From Cytophagales bacterium (lineage in GTDB: Bacteria; Bacteroidota; Bacteroidia; Cytophagales; Cyclobacteriaceae): a stretch of DNA of 6,488 bases. The DNA lies in contig DPLR01000411.1 of the NCBI GenBank assembly GCA_003541895.1, forward strand, positions 1 through 6,488. The letters are read 5' to 3'. A program made the position numbers and the translations under genes. This document shows, one piece after another, positions 1-6,182 of the stretch. The notes under the pieces are model-generated. The model made no database searches. It was not told the origin of the DNA and saw nothing but the letters and a program-made list of their open reading frames with translations. Position 1 is the stretch's first letter. Each line of letters opens with the position of its first letter.

Positions 1-415
1 TATTGAAAATTTTGAATGGCAGGTAAACCATCTGAGCTTTGTTAACGAAGAGAACGAAATAATCTTTGCCCACTTTGGCGCGCTTGAATTGATCCCATTT
101 CATGGGCATACCTTCGCGTGGATTGATTTTTAAAACCAATTGCTGGCTGCTGATTTCATACGAATAGCGTTCGAACAACATTTTGCCTTGCTCAAGCTGT
201 GTAACTCCATAAAATTGAAGCCACCAGAATAATAGATACAAGCCGGCACCCAAAAAGGCAGCAAAGAACCACCACCAGCTGGCAATCCATAAATAGCACA
301 ATCCAATGGCCACCACAATTAAACTTACCCACCACTGCTGTTTCAAAACTTCAGTGAATGCCATTTTTACATAGGTACTTTTTTCTAACCGGTAATTTTT
401 AGTCTTAACAATCAT
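1..415 (-). CDS. YcxB-like family membrane protein, C-terminus cut off by window edge
   Basis: The frame starts with ATG at 415-413 and stays open to the left edge, giving 138 visible residues. Residues about 29-46 and 48-67 are two closely spaced, tryptophan-rich hydrophobic stretches that look like a membrane hairpin. They are followed by a soluble part with a WDQFKRAKVGKDYFVLFV segment (107-124) and a YLPFKIF motif (131-137). This order (short N-terminus, two membrane segments, then a beta-rich domain with W-x-x-[IF]-x-x and a late [IL]P-x-x-x-F motif) is what I know of the YcxB-like family, whose members are usually about 160-180 residues, so roughly 20-40 residues should be missing. The molecular role of the family is not established. 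A good -7 promoter box lies 22 bases upstream of the ATG, so it may be transcribed separately from the glycosyltransferase gene 65 bp upstream. Family assignment is by motif memory, not a search. Confidence 0.7.
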   Translation of the reverse strand, partial: MIVKTKNYRLEKSTYVKMAFTEVLKQQWWVSLIVVAIGLCYLWIASWWWFFAAFLGAGLYLLFWWLQFYGVTQLEQGKMLFERYSYEISSQQLVLKINPREGMPMKWDQFKRAKVGKDYFVLFVNKAQMVYLPFKIFN

Positions 416-436
416 AAAGCATTATAAAGAAGACCG

Positions 437-444
437 CAAAAATA
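437..444 (-). promoter_or_regulatory. Bacteroidota-type -7 promoter box for the YcxB-like gene
   Basis: Read on the minus strand this is TATTTTTG, an exact TAnnTTTG match. It lies 22 bases upstream of the ATG at 415, which would leave a leader of about 15-18 bases. The -33 box is weaker: CTG at 469-467 with a 22-base spacer, or TTG at 472-470 with a 25-base spacer. The box sits in the loop of an imperfect hairpin (427-434 with 447-455). AT-rich DNA gives chance matches, so this is tentative. Confidence 0.4.
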
Positions 445-480
445 CTGTCTTTCTTGATTATAAAAACAGCAATTTTTGAC

Positions 481-1353
481 CTAACTAATTTTATAATTTT
501 TGTATTCGCCAATACGATAGCCCGTGAAGGAATGGACAAAGCGTTTGAATTTCTCTTTGAACGAATACTTTCTTTTTGAAATGTCGTAATCAAACTTCCA
601 GTTCTTTTTCGAAATCCGTTCTTGCAACGCTTTTGGATGAGTGCCGTCAAACAACTCGAGCGAATCAACGTTGCTGTAATCAAACTCTACGGCTTTGGCA
701 ATGTTGGTTTCTATCCATTGATCATCGTGATAAAATTTGCTCCAGTCTTGCTGCTTGAATTGCATGGCGCGCGGATCTTTCACCCAACCGTAATGATAAA
801 TGAAGGCATCGATCAACTTCACCTTCAATTTTTCATTGGGCTTTTTCCGAAATCCTTGCGCATCGCGATACGAGAAAATGTTTTTATCGTTCCGCACAAT
901 TCGTATTTCTCTTCTATACCAACGCCACGATTCGCCCACATAATCGTATGATCCGTAAAAATGTTTGTAATGAAAAAGAAGCCCGTCAACCGCTTTGTCG
1001 TCTTTGTATTTTTCCATCGCTTCGCGTATAACGGGATAATATTTTTCATGCACGGCTTCATCGGCCTGGATGTAAAATGCCCAATCGCAATCTGCCGAAA
1101 CAGCCTGAAACGCTTTATCAGTTTCTAAAGCGAACGTGCGCCCACCTTCACGCAACGAATCATCCCAAAAGGTTTCAATAATTTTTATTTTCGGTGAGTT
1201 GATGTTCTTGATCAACTCAAGAGTGTTGTCGGTTGAGTTGCCAACGGCCACCATAAACTCATCGCACAACGGAAGAATAGAATTGATCGCCTCTACCACA
1301 GGGTAGTCGTATTTAACAGCATCGCGTATGATGGTGAAGCCCGCGACTTTCAT
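481..1353 (-). CDS. Glycosyltransferase family 2-type enzyme
   Basis: A complete 290-residue frame from ATG (1353-1351) to TAG (483-481). It begins with a beta strand (VAGFTIIRDA, 3-12) and has the GT-A layout of GT2 enzymes: VAVGNSTDNTLELI (35-48) stands where the nucleotide-binding segment with DGSTDNT usually occurs, and FYIQADEAVH (93-102) stands at the metal-binding DxD position. A basic, aromatic middle (WRWYRREIRIVR, 143-154) and HYGW (187-190) follow, as often in cell-envelope glycosyltransferases. There is no membrane segment, so it is probably cytosolic or membrane-associated, transferring a sugar from a nucleotide-sugar donor to a lipid-linked or core glycan. Donor and acceptor cannot be read from the sequence. 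The first acidic residue of the DxD is replaced by Gln (QAD), so the donor site is slightly non-canonical. It is divergent from the GT90-type gene across 118 bp. I found no convincing promoter of its own. Confidence 0.85.
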   Translation of the reverse strand: MKVAGFTIIRDAVKYDYPVVEAINSILPLCDEFMVAVGNSTDNTLELIKNINSPKIKIIETFWDDSLREGGRTFALETDKAFQAVSADCDWAFYIQADEAVHEKYYPVIREAMEKYKDDKAVDGLLFHYKHFYGSYDYVGESWRWYRREIRIVRNDKNIFSYRDAQGFRKKPNEKLKVKLIDAFIYHYGWVKDPRAMQFKQQDWSKFYHDDQWIETNIAKAVEFDYSNVDSLELFDGTHPKALQERISKKNWKFDYDISKRKYSFKEKFKRFVHSFTGYRIGEYKNYKIS

Positions 1354-1417
1354 GACAAAAACTTAATTCACAAAGATGTGCATTCTAACCCGAGTTTTTG
1401 AGCGGCAAAAAAAAATC

Positions 1418-1446
1418 TTTGGTCTGGATTGAATTCAATAATTTTG
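1418..1446 (+). promoter_or_regulatory. Bacteroidota housekeeping promoter for the GT90-type gene
   Basis: TTTG at 1418-1421 is the -33 box and TAATTTTG at 1439-1446 is an exact TAnnTTTG -7 box. The spacer is 17 bases, within the 17-23 range known for this phylum. The expected transcription start is near 1451-1453, about 20 bases before the ATG at 1472. Both boxes match in the right place and direction, so this is the best-supported promoter in the window. An A9 run (1407-1415) just upstream could act as an UP-like or bent element. Confidence 0.7.
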
Positions 1447-1471
1447 AAAAAGCGATAACCCATTTAGCATC

Positions 1472-2464
1472 ATGATTTTTAACCCGCTTAGACTTATCGA
1501 GATTTTCATAGTGAAAATGAAGATCAAACGATTTGTTCATCGCGGCAATTCTATTTCGCTCAAAATCAAAATCAATAACCAACTTCCCAATCGTGAGATT
1601 GTAAGGATAAGCAAAATCAATAAAGATTTTTATCAGGTTGAATTAGATGAATTTCAATTGACTTACACATCGAAAGGAAACGCCCGTGCAGCACTCAACT
1701 CGATCTTTCATTATCTGCTTACCAACAAGTTTGACACAACGCAGGTGTATGCAGACTTGTCGGACGGTGGAAATAATGTCCCTGCAGAATTGAATACGAA
1801 GAACCTGAGTTTTTCATCGAATACTTCGAGGAGTACTTTAATTCCTGATCACCACTTCACAAGTTCGGAAGGATACATGTCAATCCGGAAATTAGTGAAA
1901 GCAAACACAGTTCCCTGGCACGAACGCAAAGATGGATTTTTGTGGCGCGGTTCGACCACTGGAGATGGGTTTGCCTACACCGAGCCATTTGAATTCGGTA
2001 ATGAAAAATTGCTGCCGCGCGTGCGCATGTGCCTCAAGCTTGCCGACTACCCAGAGGCAGATGTTGCTATTGCAATTAACTATGTGCTGGAAAAAAATTA
2101 TTCGGGCTTTGAAAACCTGATTGAAAAGAAAATAGCGAAGGAATCGATTTCGCAAAACGCCTGGCTGTCGCAAAAGTTTGCTATTGATATTGATGGACAT
2201 ACCAATGCGTGGCAAAACTTTTTCAGCCGTATGCTAATGGGCTGTTGTGTAATTAAAATTGATTCGTTTCAAAATTTTCGTCAATGGTATTATGATCAGC
2301 TTGTGCCATGGAAACATTTTGTGCCTGTAAAATCAGACATGAGCGATCTGATTGAGAAGCTGGAGTGGTGCAAGTTGCACGACAAGGAGTGCGAGCAAAT
2401 CGCAAAGCAAGCGCAACAGATTTCGCATCAAATTGCCGAGAAGGAATTTCCGTTCAGAGATTAA
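1472..2464 (+). CDS. Glycosyltransferase family 90 (CAP10/Rumi-like) enzyme
   Basis: A complete 330-residue frame ending in TAA. The C-terminal two thirds carry the CAP10-type signature: WHERKDGFLWRGSTTGDG (149-166, with the W-R-G core at 158-160), FAIDIDGHTNAWQNFFSRML (236-255) matching the family's YKY-[IL]-[ND]-[IV]-[DE]-G-x-x-W-[ST]-x-R block, then CCVIKIDS (258-265) and WYYDQLVPWKHFVPVK (272-287) followed by SDL-x-EK-[IL]-EW. Known relatives include fungal Cap10 and animal POGLUT1/Rumi; bacterial members are generally found among LPS or capsule genes. It probably adds a hexose or pentose to a surface glycan; the sugar is unknown. No membrane segment is obvious. ATG 1472 is the first start after an in-frame stop at 1445 and fits the promoter, but ATG 1517 (residue 16, MKIKRF) is a real alternative, since residues 1-15 are hydrophobic and no clear ribosome site favours either. 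The gene lies opposite in orientation to both glycosyltransferase neighbours and converges with the GT4 gene. Confidence 0.85.
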   Translation: MIFNPLRLIEIFIVKMKIKRFVHRGNSISLKIKINNQLPNREIVRISKINKDFYQVELDEFQLTYTSKGNARAALNSIFHYLLTNKFDTTQVYADLSDGGNNVPAELNTKNLSFSSNTSRSTLIPDHHFTSSEGYMSIRKLVKANTVPWHERKDGFLWRGSTTGDGFAYTEPFEFGNEKLLPRVRMCLKLADYPEADVAIAINYVLEKNYSGFENLIEKKIAKESISQNAWLSQKFAIDIDGHTNAWQNFFSRMLMGCCVIKIDSFQNFRQWYYDQLVPWKHFVPVKSDMSDLIEKLEWCKLHDKECEQIAKQAQQISHQIAEKEFPFRD

Positions 2465-2475
2465 CTTAGAACTGG

Positions 2476-2521
2476 AGGCGTCTGACGGCTGAACGCAAGA
2501 GATACTAGTCGCCTGACGCCT
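2476..2521. repeat. Inverted repeat in the GC-rich spacer between converging genes
   Basis: AGGCGTC (2476-2482) and GACGCCT (2515-2521) are perfect 7-base complements around a 32-base spacer. The spacer holds another small palindrome beginning at CGTCTGACG and a near-copy pair, CTGACGGC (2482-2489) and CTGACGCC (2513-2520). About 59% of 2471-2526 is G or C, clearly above the flanking genes. There is no T tract after either arm, so it is not a classical intrinsic terminator. It could stop converging transcripts by structure, or be a copy of a small dispersed palindromic repeat. Confidence 0.6.
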
Positions 2522-2547
2522 ACCACCTAGACTAGTAATCGGTGGTA
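2521..2547. repeat. Perfect 7-bp hairpin over the GT4 stop codon
   Basis: TACCACC (2521-2527) pairs perfectly with GGTGGTA (2541-2547) around a 13-base loop containing the palindrome ACTAGT (2531-2536). A second ACTAGT lies at 2504-2509. The hairpin covers the last codons and the stop (2529-2527) of the minus-strand GT4 gene. No T tract follows in either direction. It may mark the 3' end of that transcript or belong to the same palindromic element as the neighbouring inverted repeat, with which it shares base 2521. Confidence 0.5.
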
Positions 2548-3576
2548 CAATTTCAAGTATTCAACCGAAGCTTTTTCCCAAGAGAATTTTGCTGCCCAGT
2601 TTTGAATTAATTTTTTCTTTTCTGGATTCGAGTAAAAATCGTTCATGCCCGTAGTTAAAACTTCTTTCATTTTCAGTGGATTGAAATCGGTGAAGTAGTA
2701 GGCATGGGCCCCTCCGATTTCAGGAAGTGAAGTTTGGTCAGAACAAAACACAGGTTTGCCTTCGCGCATAGCTTCAATTACCGGAAGGCCAAATCCTTCG
2801 GCCAACGAAGGAAATAGAAATGCTTCGCAATTTTGATAGAGCCAAATCTTTTCCTCTTCCGAAATTTCTCCGGGCAAAATCAAACGGTCTTTCACTCCGA
2901 GTTTTTCTGCTTCCAATAAAATTTGATTGGCGTAGCTTCCAGTGCTATGTCCGGCAATGATCAGCGTACTGTCTGTTTCCTTCAGCAGCGGAATTAAAAC
3001 ATGAAAATTTTTCTTAGTTGAAATAATGCCGATAGAAAAAAGGAATTTTTGCTTGGTAATGAATGCAGGTTTTTTAGCTTGTACTTCAGGCGCATTTACT
3101 CCATTGTAAATCACCGTAATTTTTTTAGGATCAACTTTGGTATGCTTCAGGATTTCGTTTTGAGTAAATTCTGAAATGGCTACAATGGCATCGGCTCGGT
3201 TGAGTTGATGTTGTAGCAGCCACAATTCTTTTTTCAATTTCCAGCCAGAGTATTTTACCGTGAAGTTTAAATCATGAACTGTTACAATCAGTTTGCTGCT
3301 CTTGTGTTTGGGCAAGTATGCTGAGCCTTGATGAAAGCAATGCCACAGATCAACATCGACTGATAAACCAAAAATGCGTTTTAGTTTCGATGGAAAGACA
3401 TACTGATTACGATCTCCGAAAATAGAATTGCACGATTCGGGAACGAGAAACGTTAAATCAAAATCGTTGTTGTTTCGGTTGATGGCCCTGCCCAGGTGAA
3501 GACAAAATTGACCCAGCCCGCTGTTGAGATTGCTGAGCTTGGAGGTTTCTAAAAATATTTTTTTCCGTTGAGCCAT
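2527..3576 (-). CDS. Glycosyltransferase family 4 (GT-B fold) enzyme
   Basis: A complete 349-residue frame from ATG (3576-3574) to TAG. The N-terminal half has the acceptor-side Rossmann layout: FLETSKLSNLNSGLGQF (8-24), with a glycine-rich turn as in GT4 mannosyltransferase-like proteins, then VTVHDLNF (98-105) and VAISEFTQNEI (132-142). The C-terminal half has FSIGIISTKKN (180-190) and the GT4 hallmark FPSLAEGFGLPVIEAMREGKP (255-275), in which E260 and E268 form the E-x7-E pair that contacts the nucleotide sugar, followed by SLPEIGG (283-289). These are retaining enzymes that use nucleotide sugars. The start resembles mannosyltransferase-type members, but the sugar is a guess. Probably cytosolic or peripheral at the inner membrane, acting in surface glycan assembly with the nearby GT2 and GT90 enzymes. 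GGAG (3582-3579) lies only two bases before the ATG, too close for a normal ribosome site. It lies downstream of the terminator of the vWA gene, so it is likely transcribed on its own. Confidence 0.92.
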   Translation of the reverse strand: MAQRKKIFLETSKLSNLNSGLGQFCLHLGRAINRNNNDFDLTFLVPESCNSIFGDRNQYVFPSKLKRIFGLSVDVDLWHCFHQGSAYLPKHKSSKLIVTVHDLNFTVKYSGWKLKKELWLLQHQLNRADAIVAISEFTQNEILKHTKVDPKKITVIYNGVNAPEVQAKKPAFITKQKFLFSIGIISTKKNFHVLIPLLKETDSTLIIAGHSTGSYANQILLEAEKLGVKDRLILPGEISEEEKIWLYQNCEAFLFPSLAEGFGLPVIEAMREGKPVFCSDQTSLPEIGGAHAYYFTDFNPLKMKEVLTTGMNDFYSNPEKKKLIQNWAAKFSWEKASVEYLKLYHRLLV

Positions 3577-3581
3577 TGCTC

Positions 3582-3612
3582 CAAAGATCCATTTTAAGAT
3601 TGGGGTTTACAA
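3582..3612 (-). promoter_or_regulatory. Possible promoter for the GT4 gene, near-leaderless
   Basis: On the minus strand TTG (3612-3610) and GATCTTTG (3589-3582) are separated by 20 bases. The -7 box differs from TAnnTTTG at its first base only. The gene needs a promoter here, because a terminator ends at 3614. If real, transcription would start close to position 3577, leaving almost no leader before the ATG at 3576. One mismatch in AT-rich DNA makes this weak. Confidence 0.3.
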
Positions 3613-3613
3613 C

Positions 3614-3649
3614 AAAAAATAAGTGAGACCAAGGCCCCACTTATTTTTT
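3614..3649 (-). terminator. Intrinsic terminator of the vWA gene
   Basis: AAAAAATAAGTG (3614-3625) and CACTTATTTTTT (3638-3649) form a perfect 12-bp stem around a 12-base loop. On the minus strand the right-hand side of the RNA hairpin ends in UUAUUUUUU, giving the U tract. It begins 10 bases after the stop codon of the vWA gene and ends 37 bases before the GT4 start, which is the expected place to stop transcription of the vWA gene. Since the stem is symmetric with A and T runs at its ends, it could work in both directions. Confidence 0.85.
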
Positions 3650-3659
3650 AACCGATTAT

Positions 3660-5555
3660 TTACTTCGCTGCTACTAATCGATCTGCTTTTACCAAACTAA
3701 TAAACTCACTTCTGTAACCATCCTTGTCTTCGCCTTGTGCGGTTTGGACCAAGCTCAGGATTTTCTCTTCAGAGAATCCATTTAAATATTCTGAGTTTCT
3801 CAGCAACATTCCGAAAGAAGCAACCGAGGCAGCCCAACGGAAATTATTGGAGGTTTTGTCGAGAGAAATATTTTTGTCATTCAACGTATGGACTAAAAGT
3901 TTGCTTACATCTCCATCCGGTTTTTTGTAGCGAAACTTCACAGTCATCAATTCATTTGAAGATGAATTCTTCGGATCAAGCTTTGTGGTTTGATATTTCA
4001 GTTCATCCACTTTAAAAAATTTACTTTCCACACCCACCGGAATAATTTCGTATAGCGCAGTTACTGTGTGGCCAGAGCCAAGTTCGCCAGCATCTTTTTT
4101 ATCGTTGTTGAAATCTTCGCTCTTCAACATTCTATTTTCGTAGCCAATCAATCGGTATGCTTGGACTTTTGCTGGGTTGAATTCGATTTGCAGTTTTACA
4201 TCTTTGGCAATGGTAAAGAGCGTTCCGCCAAATTCATTAACCAGTGCTTTCTGTGCCTCAAGAATGGAATCGATGTATAAGTAATTTCCGTTTCCTTTGT
4301 CGGCAATGGTTTCCATTTTTGAATCTTTATAGTTGCCCATGCCAAAACCCATCACGGTAATAAAAATTCCGTCTTGTCTTTTTTCTTCGATCAATCGTTC
4401 CATCGCACCATTACTTGATTCGCCAATGTTGAAGTCGCCATCGGTGGCCAGGATCACGCGGTTGTTTCCTTCTCTGTTAAAATTCTCTTTGGCCACTTTG
4501 TATGCCAACCGAATTCCTTCACCTCCGGCTGTCGATCCGCCCGCTTCTAACTGATCAAGGGCTTCAATAATTTTTTTCTTGTCGGCTCCTGATGTTGGAG
4601 GCAATACCAACCCCGCAGCACCTGCATAAACCACAATGGCCACATGGTCTTGCTCGCGCAATTGCTGCACCAACAATTTGAACGATGATTTCAGCAACGG
4701 CAATTTGTTAGGATCGCTCATAGAACCCGAAACATCAATTAGAAAAACTAAATTGGAAGGCGGCAATTTTTCAATTGGGATTTTTTTGCCTTGTAATCCG
4801 ATCAAAACCAATTTGTGGTTTTCGTTCCAAGGAGCAGTAGATATTTCTGTATTGATCGAAAATGGATCTTCTCCGGTTGGCTGCGAATAATCGTAATGAA
4901 AATAATTTACCATCTCTTCAATGCGCACAGCATCTTGCGGAGGCCGCTGGCCGTTTTGAATGAACCTGCGAATGTTGCTGTACGATGCCGCATCTACGTC
5001 AATGGAGAAAGTAGAAAGCGGACTGTGTTTTGCATCGTGAAAAATATTTTCGGTGATGCCATCATATTCTTCGGTATTGAATCTTTCTTTTAGCTCGTTC
5101 TGAACGGGTTGAGCCGAATTGGAATAAGAAAAATGATAACCATCGAGTTTAGCAGCACCTTGTCCGCTTAGCGAGTAGGACGGTTTAGCTTCTGCTCTTT
5201 TCGTTTTTTTATTCACTTTCTCATACCCTACAACAACTACCTCGCTGAGTTCTGTTTTATCTGCTTCAAGGGTAACATCAATTCTATTCTTTGCTCCAAT
5301 TAAAATTTCTTTCGTCTTCAATCCGATGAAGGAAAACACAAGTGTTCCACCCTGGTCTGGCACCGAGATCACATAATTACCTTGCGTGTCAGTAACCGTG
5401 CCATTGCTTGTTCCTTTCAAGAGAACATTTACGCCAGGAAGAATAGAACCATCTTGTGCGAAAGTGACTTTGCCAATAATAGATCGGTTTACTACCGGCC
5501 GAAATCCAGCCAATACGATGAAGGCTAAGATCAACGAGAATATTTTTGTTTTCAT
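3660..5555 (-). CDS. Exported YfbK-like von Willebrand factor A protein with N-terminal CarboxypepD_reg-like domain
   Basis: A complete 631-residue frame, ATG (5555-5553) to TAA. Residues 1-22 form a signal peptide (MKTK, then a hydrophobic run ending LAGF). No lipobox cysteine is present, so it is probably soluble in the periplasm or anchored by this segment. Residues about 26-98 are a CarboxypepD_reg-like beta sandwich (IIGKVT, PGVNVLLKGTSNGTVTDTQGNY), followed by EVVVVGY (105-111), the sequence that ends the same domain in SusC-like receptors. A charged, low-complexity linker follows, then a YfbK-type N-terminal region (about 160-255, with PLSTFSIDVDAASYSNIRRF), a vWA domain (about 266-440) and the YfbK-type C-terminal domain (about 445-628). 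The metal site is complete: D274, S276 and S278 in DVSGSM, T342 in GGST, and D372 in TDGD. Such domains bind protein partners through a divalent metal; the partner is unknown. Divergent from the sigma factor gene across 75 bp and ended by a strong terminator, so it is monocistronic. Confidence 0.9.
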   Translation of the reverse strand: MKTKIFSLILAFIVLAGFRPVVNRSIIGKVTFAQDGSILPGVNVLLKGTSNGTVTDTQGNYVISVPDQGGTLVFSFIGLKTKEILIGAKNRIDVTLEADKTELSEVVVVGYEKVNKKTKRAEAKPSYSLSGQGAAKLDGYHFSYSNSAQPVQNELKERFNTEEYDGITENIFHDAKHSPLSTFSIDVDAASYSNIRRFIQNGQRPPQDAVRIEEMVNYFHYDYSQPTGEDPFSINTEISTAPWNENHKLVLIGLQGKKIPIEKLPPSNLVFLIDVSGSMSDPNKLPLLKSSFKLLVQQLREQDHVAIVVYAGAAGLVLPPTSGADKKKIIEALDQLEAGGSTAGGEGIRLAYKVAKENFNREGNNRVILATDGDFNIGESSNGAMERLIEEKRQDGIFITVMGFGMGNYKDSKMETIADKGNGNYLYIDSILEAQKALVNEFGGTLFTIAKDVKLQIEFNPAKVQAYRLIGYENRMLKSEDFNNDKKDAGELGSGHTVTALYEIIPVGVESKFFKVDELKYQTTKLDPKNSSSNELMTVKFRYKKPDGDVSKLLVHTLNDKNISLDKTSNNFRWAASVASFGMLLRNSEYLNGFSEEKILSLVQTAQGEDKDGYRSEFISLVKADRLVAAK

Positions 5556-5630
5556 AATTATTAAATTTTCTTTAATGATGCATAAGGTCAGATGTTTCCA
5601 TAAACCGCATAAAAAAAATTATATTGGCTT
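5556..5630. promoter_or_regulatory. Divergent promoter region between the vWA and sigma factor genes
   Basis: These 75 bases must hold the promoters for both neighbours. I see no exact TAnnTTTG box in either direction and no TTTG at all. The nearest plus-strand box is TATATTGG (5620-5627), only 3 bases before the sigma ATG. CATAA occurs three times (5581, 5599, 5608; offsets 18 and 9), and CATAAG (5581-5586) is complementary to CTTATG (5628-5633). GGAAAC on the minus strand (5599-5594) resembles the -35 of some ECF promoters. This would suit control by the ECF factor itself, but the motif is short and the link is inference. A-rich sequence before the vWA ATG fits weak Shine-Dalgarno use in this phylum. 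Confidence 0.5.
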
Positions 5631-6182
5631 ATGATGGCCGATGATATACCTGATCATGAGATTATTCAACTCTACAAAAAGTTGGGTGATTTATCTCTGA
5701 TTGGTAAACTTTTTACACGCTACACTTCTTTGGTTTATGGAGTTTGCCTGAAATATTTAAAAGATAGAGAAGCTTCTAAGGATGCGGTGATGCAGATTTT
5801 CGAAAAATTGATTTCATCGCTAAAAAATCATGAAGTAGAAAATTTTAAAGGCTGGCTATATGTTACCGCTCGTAATTATTGCCTGATGGAGCTGCGAAGC
5901 AAAAAAGGTAAATTCACAGAAGAAATCAGCGCCACGATTGTGGAAAACGATTTGCTCTTGCATCATGAACTTGAAAGCGATTTGGAAGAGGATTTGGCCA
6001 AGATGGAGGAATGCATCAATAAACTTATTGACGGACAACAGCAATGTGTTCGTTTATTTTATTTGGAAGAGAAAAGTTATCGGGAAATAGTGTTGATCAC
6101 GAATCTGGAAATGAATCAAGTGAAAAGCTTTATTCAAAACGGAAAACGAAATTTAAAAATCTGCATGGAAGAGAATGGATGA
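5631..6182 (+). CDS. ECF-type RNA polymerase sigma-70 factor
   Basis: A complete 183-residue frame ending in TGA, the normal length for an ECF sigma factor. Residues about 22-90 are region 2: LFTRYTSLVYGVCLKYLKD (27-45) followed by AVMQIFEKL (52-60), the core polymerase-binding helix, and FKGWLYVTARNYCLMELR (72-89), the -10-recognising part. An acidic linker (about 96-128) leads to region 4: CINKLIDGQQQCVRLFYLEEKSYREI (128-153) and a recognition helix around EMNQVKSFIQNGKRNLKICME (160-180). It directs RNA polymerase to a small set of promoters. Two adjacent ATGs (5631 and 5634) are both possible starts; the first is listed. It overlaps the next gene by 8 bases and is divergent from the vWA gene, which is therefore a candidate target. 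Closest in style to Bacteroidota ECF factors paired with a single-span membrane protein. Confidence 0.93.
   Translation: MMADDIPDHEIIQLYKKLGDLSLIGKLFTRYTSLVYGVCLKYLKDREASKDAVMQIFEKLISSLKNHEVENFKGWLYVTARNYCLMELRSKKGKFTEEISATIVENDLLLHHELESDLEEDLAKMEECINKLIDGQQQCVRLFYLEEKSYREIVLITNLEMNQVKSFIQNGKRNLKICMEENG

Noticed and set aside
427..455. Imperfect hairpin (427-434 with 447-455) as a terminator for the GT2 gene
   Set aside because: The stem needs a one-base bulge and is AT-rich, and the minus-strand sequence after it has no real U tract. The exact TAnnTTTG box in its loop better explains the sequence as a promoter.
622..951. Plus-strand open frame of 109 codons
   Set aside because: It lies wholly inside the well-supported GT2-type gene on the other strand and shows no recognisable domain; it is a shadow frame.
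1371..1378. CATCTTTG on the minus strand as a -7 box for the GT2 gene
   Set aside because: It has a mismatch at the first base and the nearest TTG is 27 bases away, outside the normal spacer range.
1892..2215. Minus-strand open frame of 107 codons
   Set aside because: It is opposite the GT90-type gene, across its conserved WRG and IDIDG motifs, and has no promoter or family resemblance of its own.
3737..5093. Several plus-strand open frames of 70-92 codons
   Set aside because: All overlap the long vWA gene in antisense, with compositions typical of reverse-complement shadows.
5223..5555. The vWA gene's N-terminus as the start of a SusC-type TonB-dependent receptor
   Set aside because: The EVVVVGY motif suggests it, but no plug or beta-barrel follows; the rest is a YfbK-type vWA protein in one unbroken frame.
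5620..5627. TATATTGG as a -7 box for the sigma factor gene
   Set aside because: It has a mismatch in the TTTG part, no TTG at the right distance, and lies 3 bases before the ATG, which would place the transcript start inside the gene.
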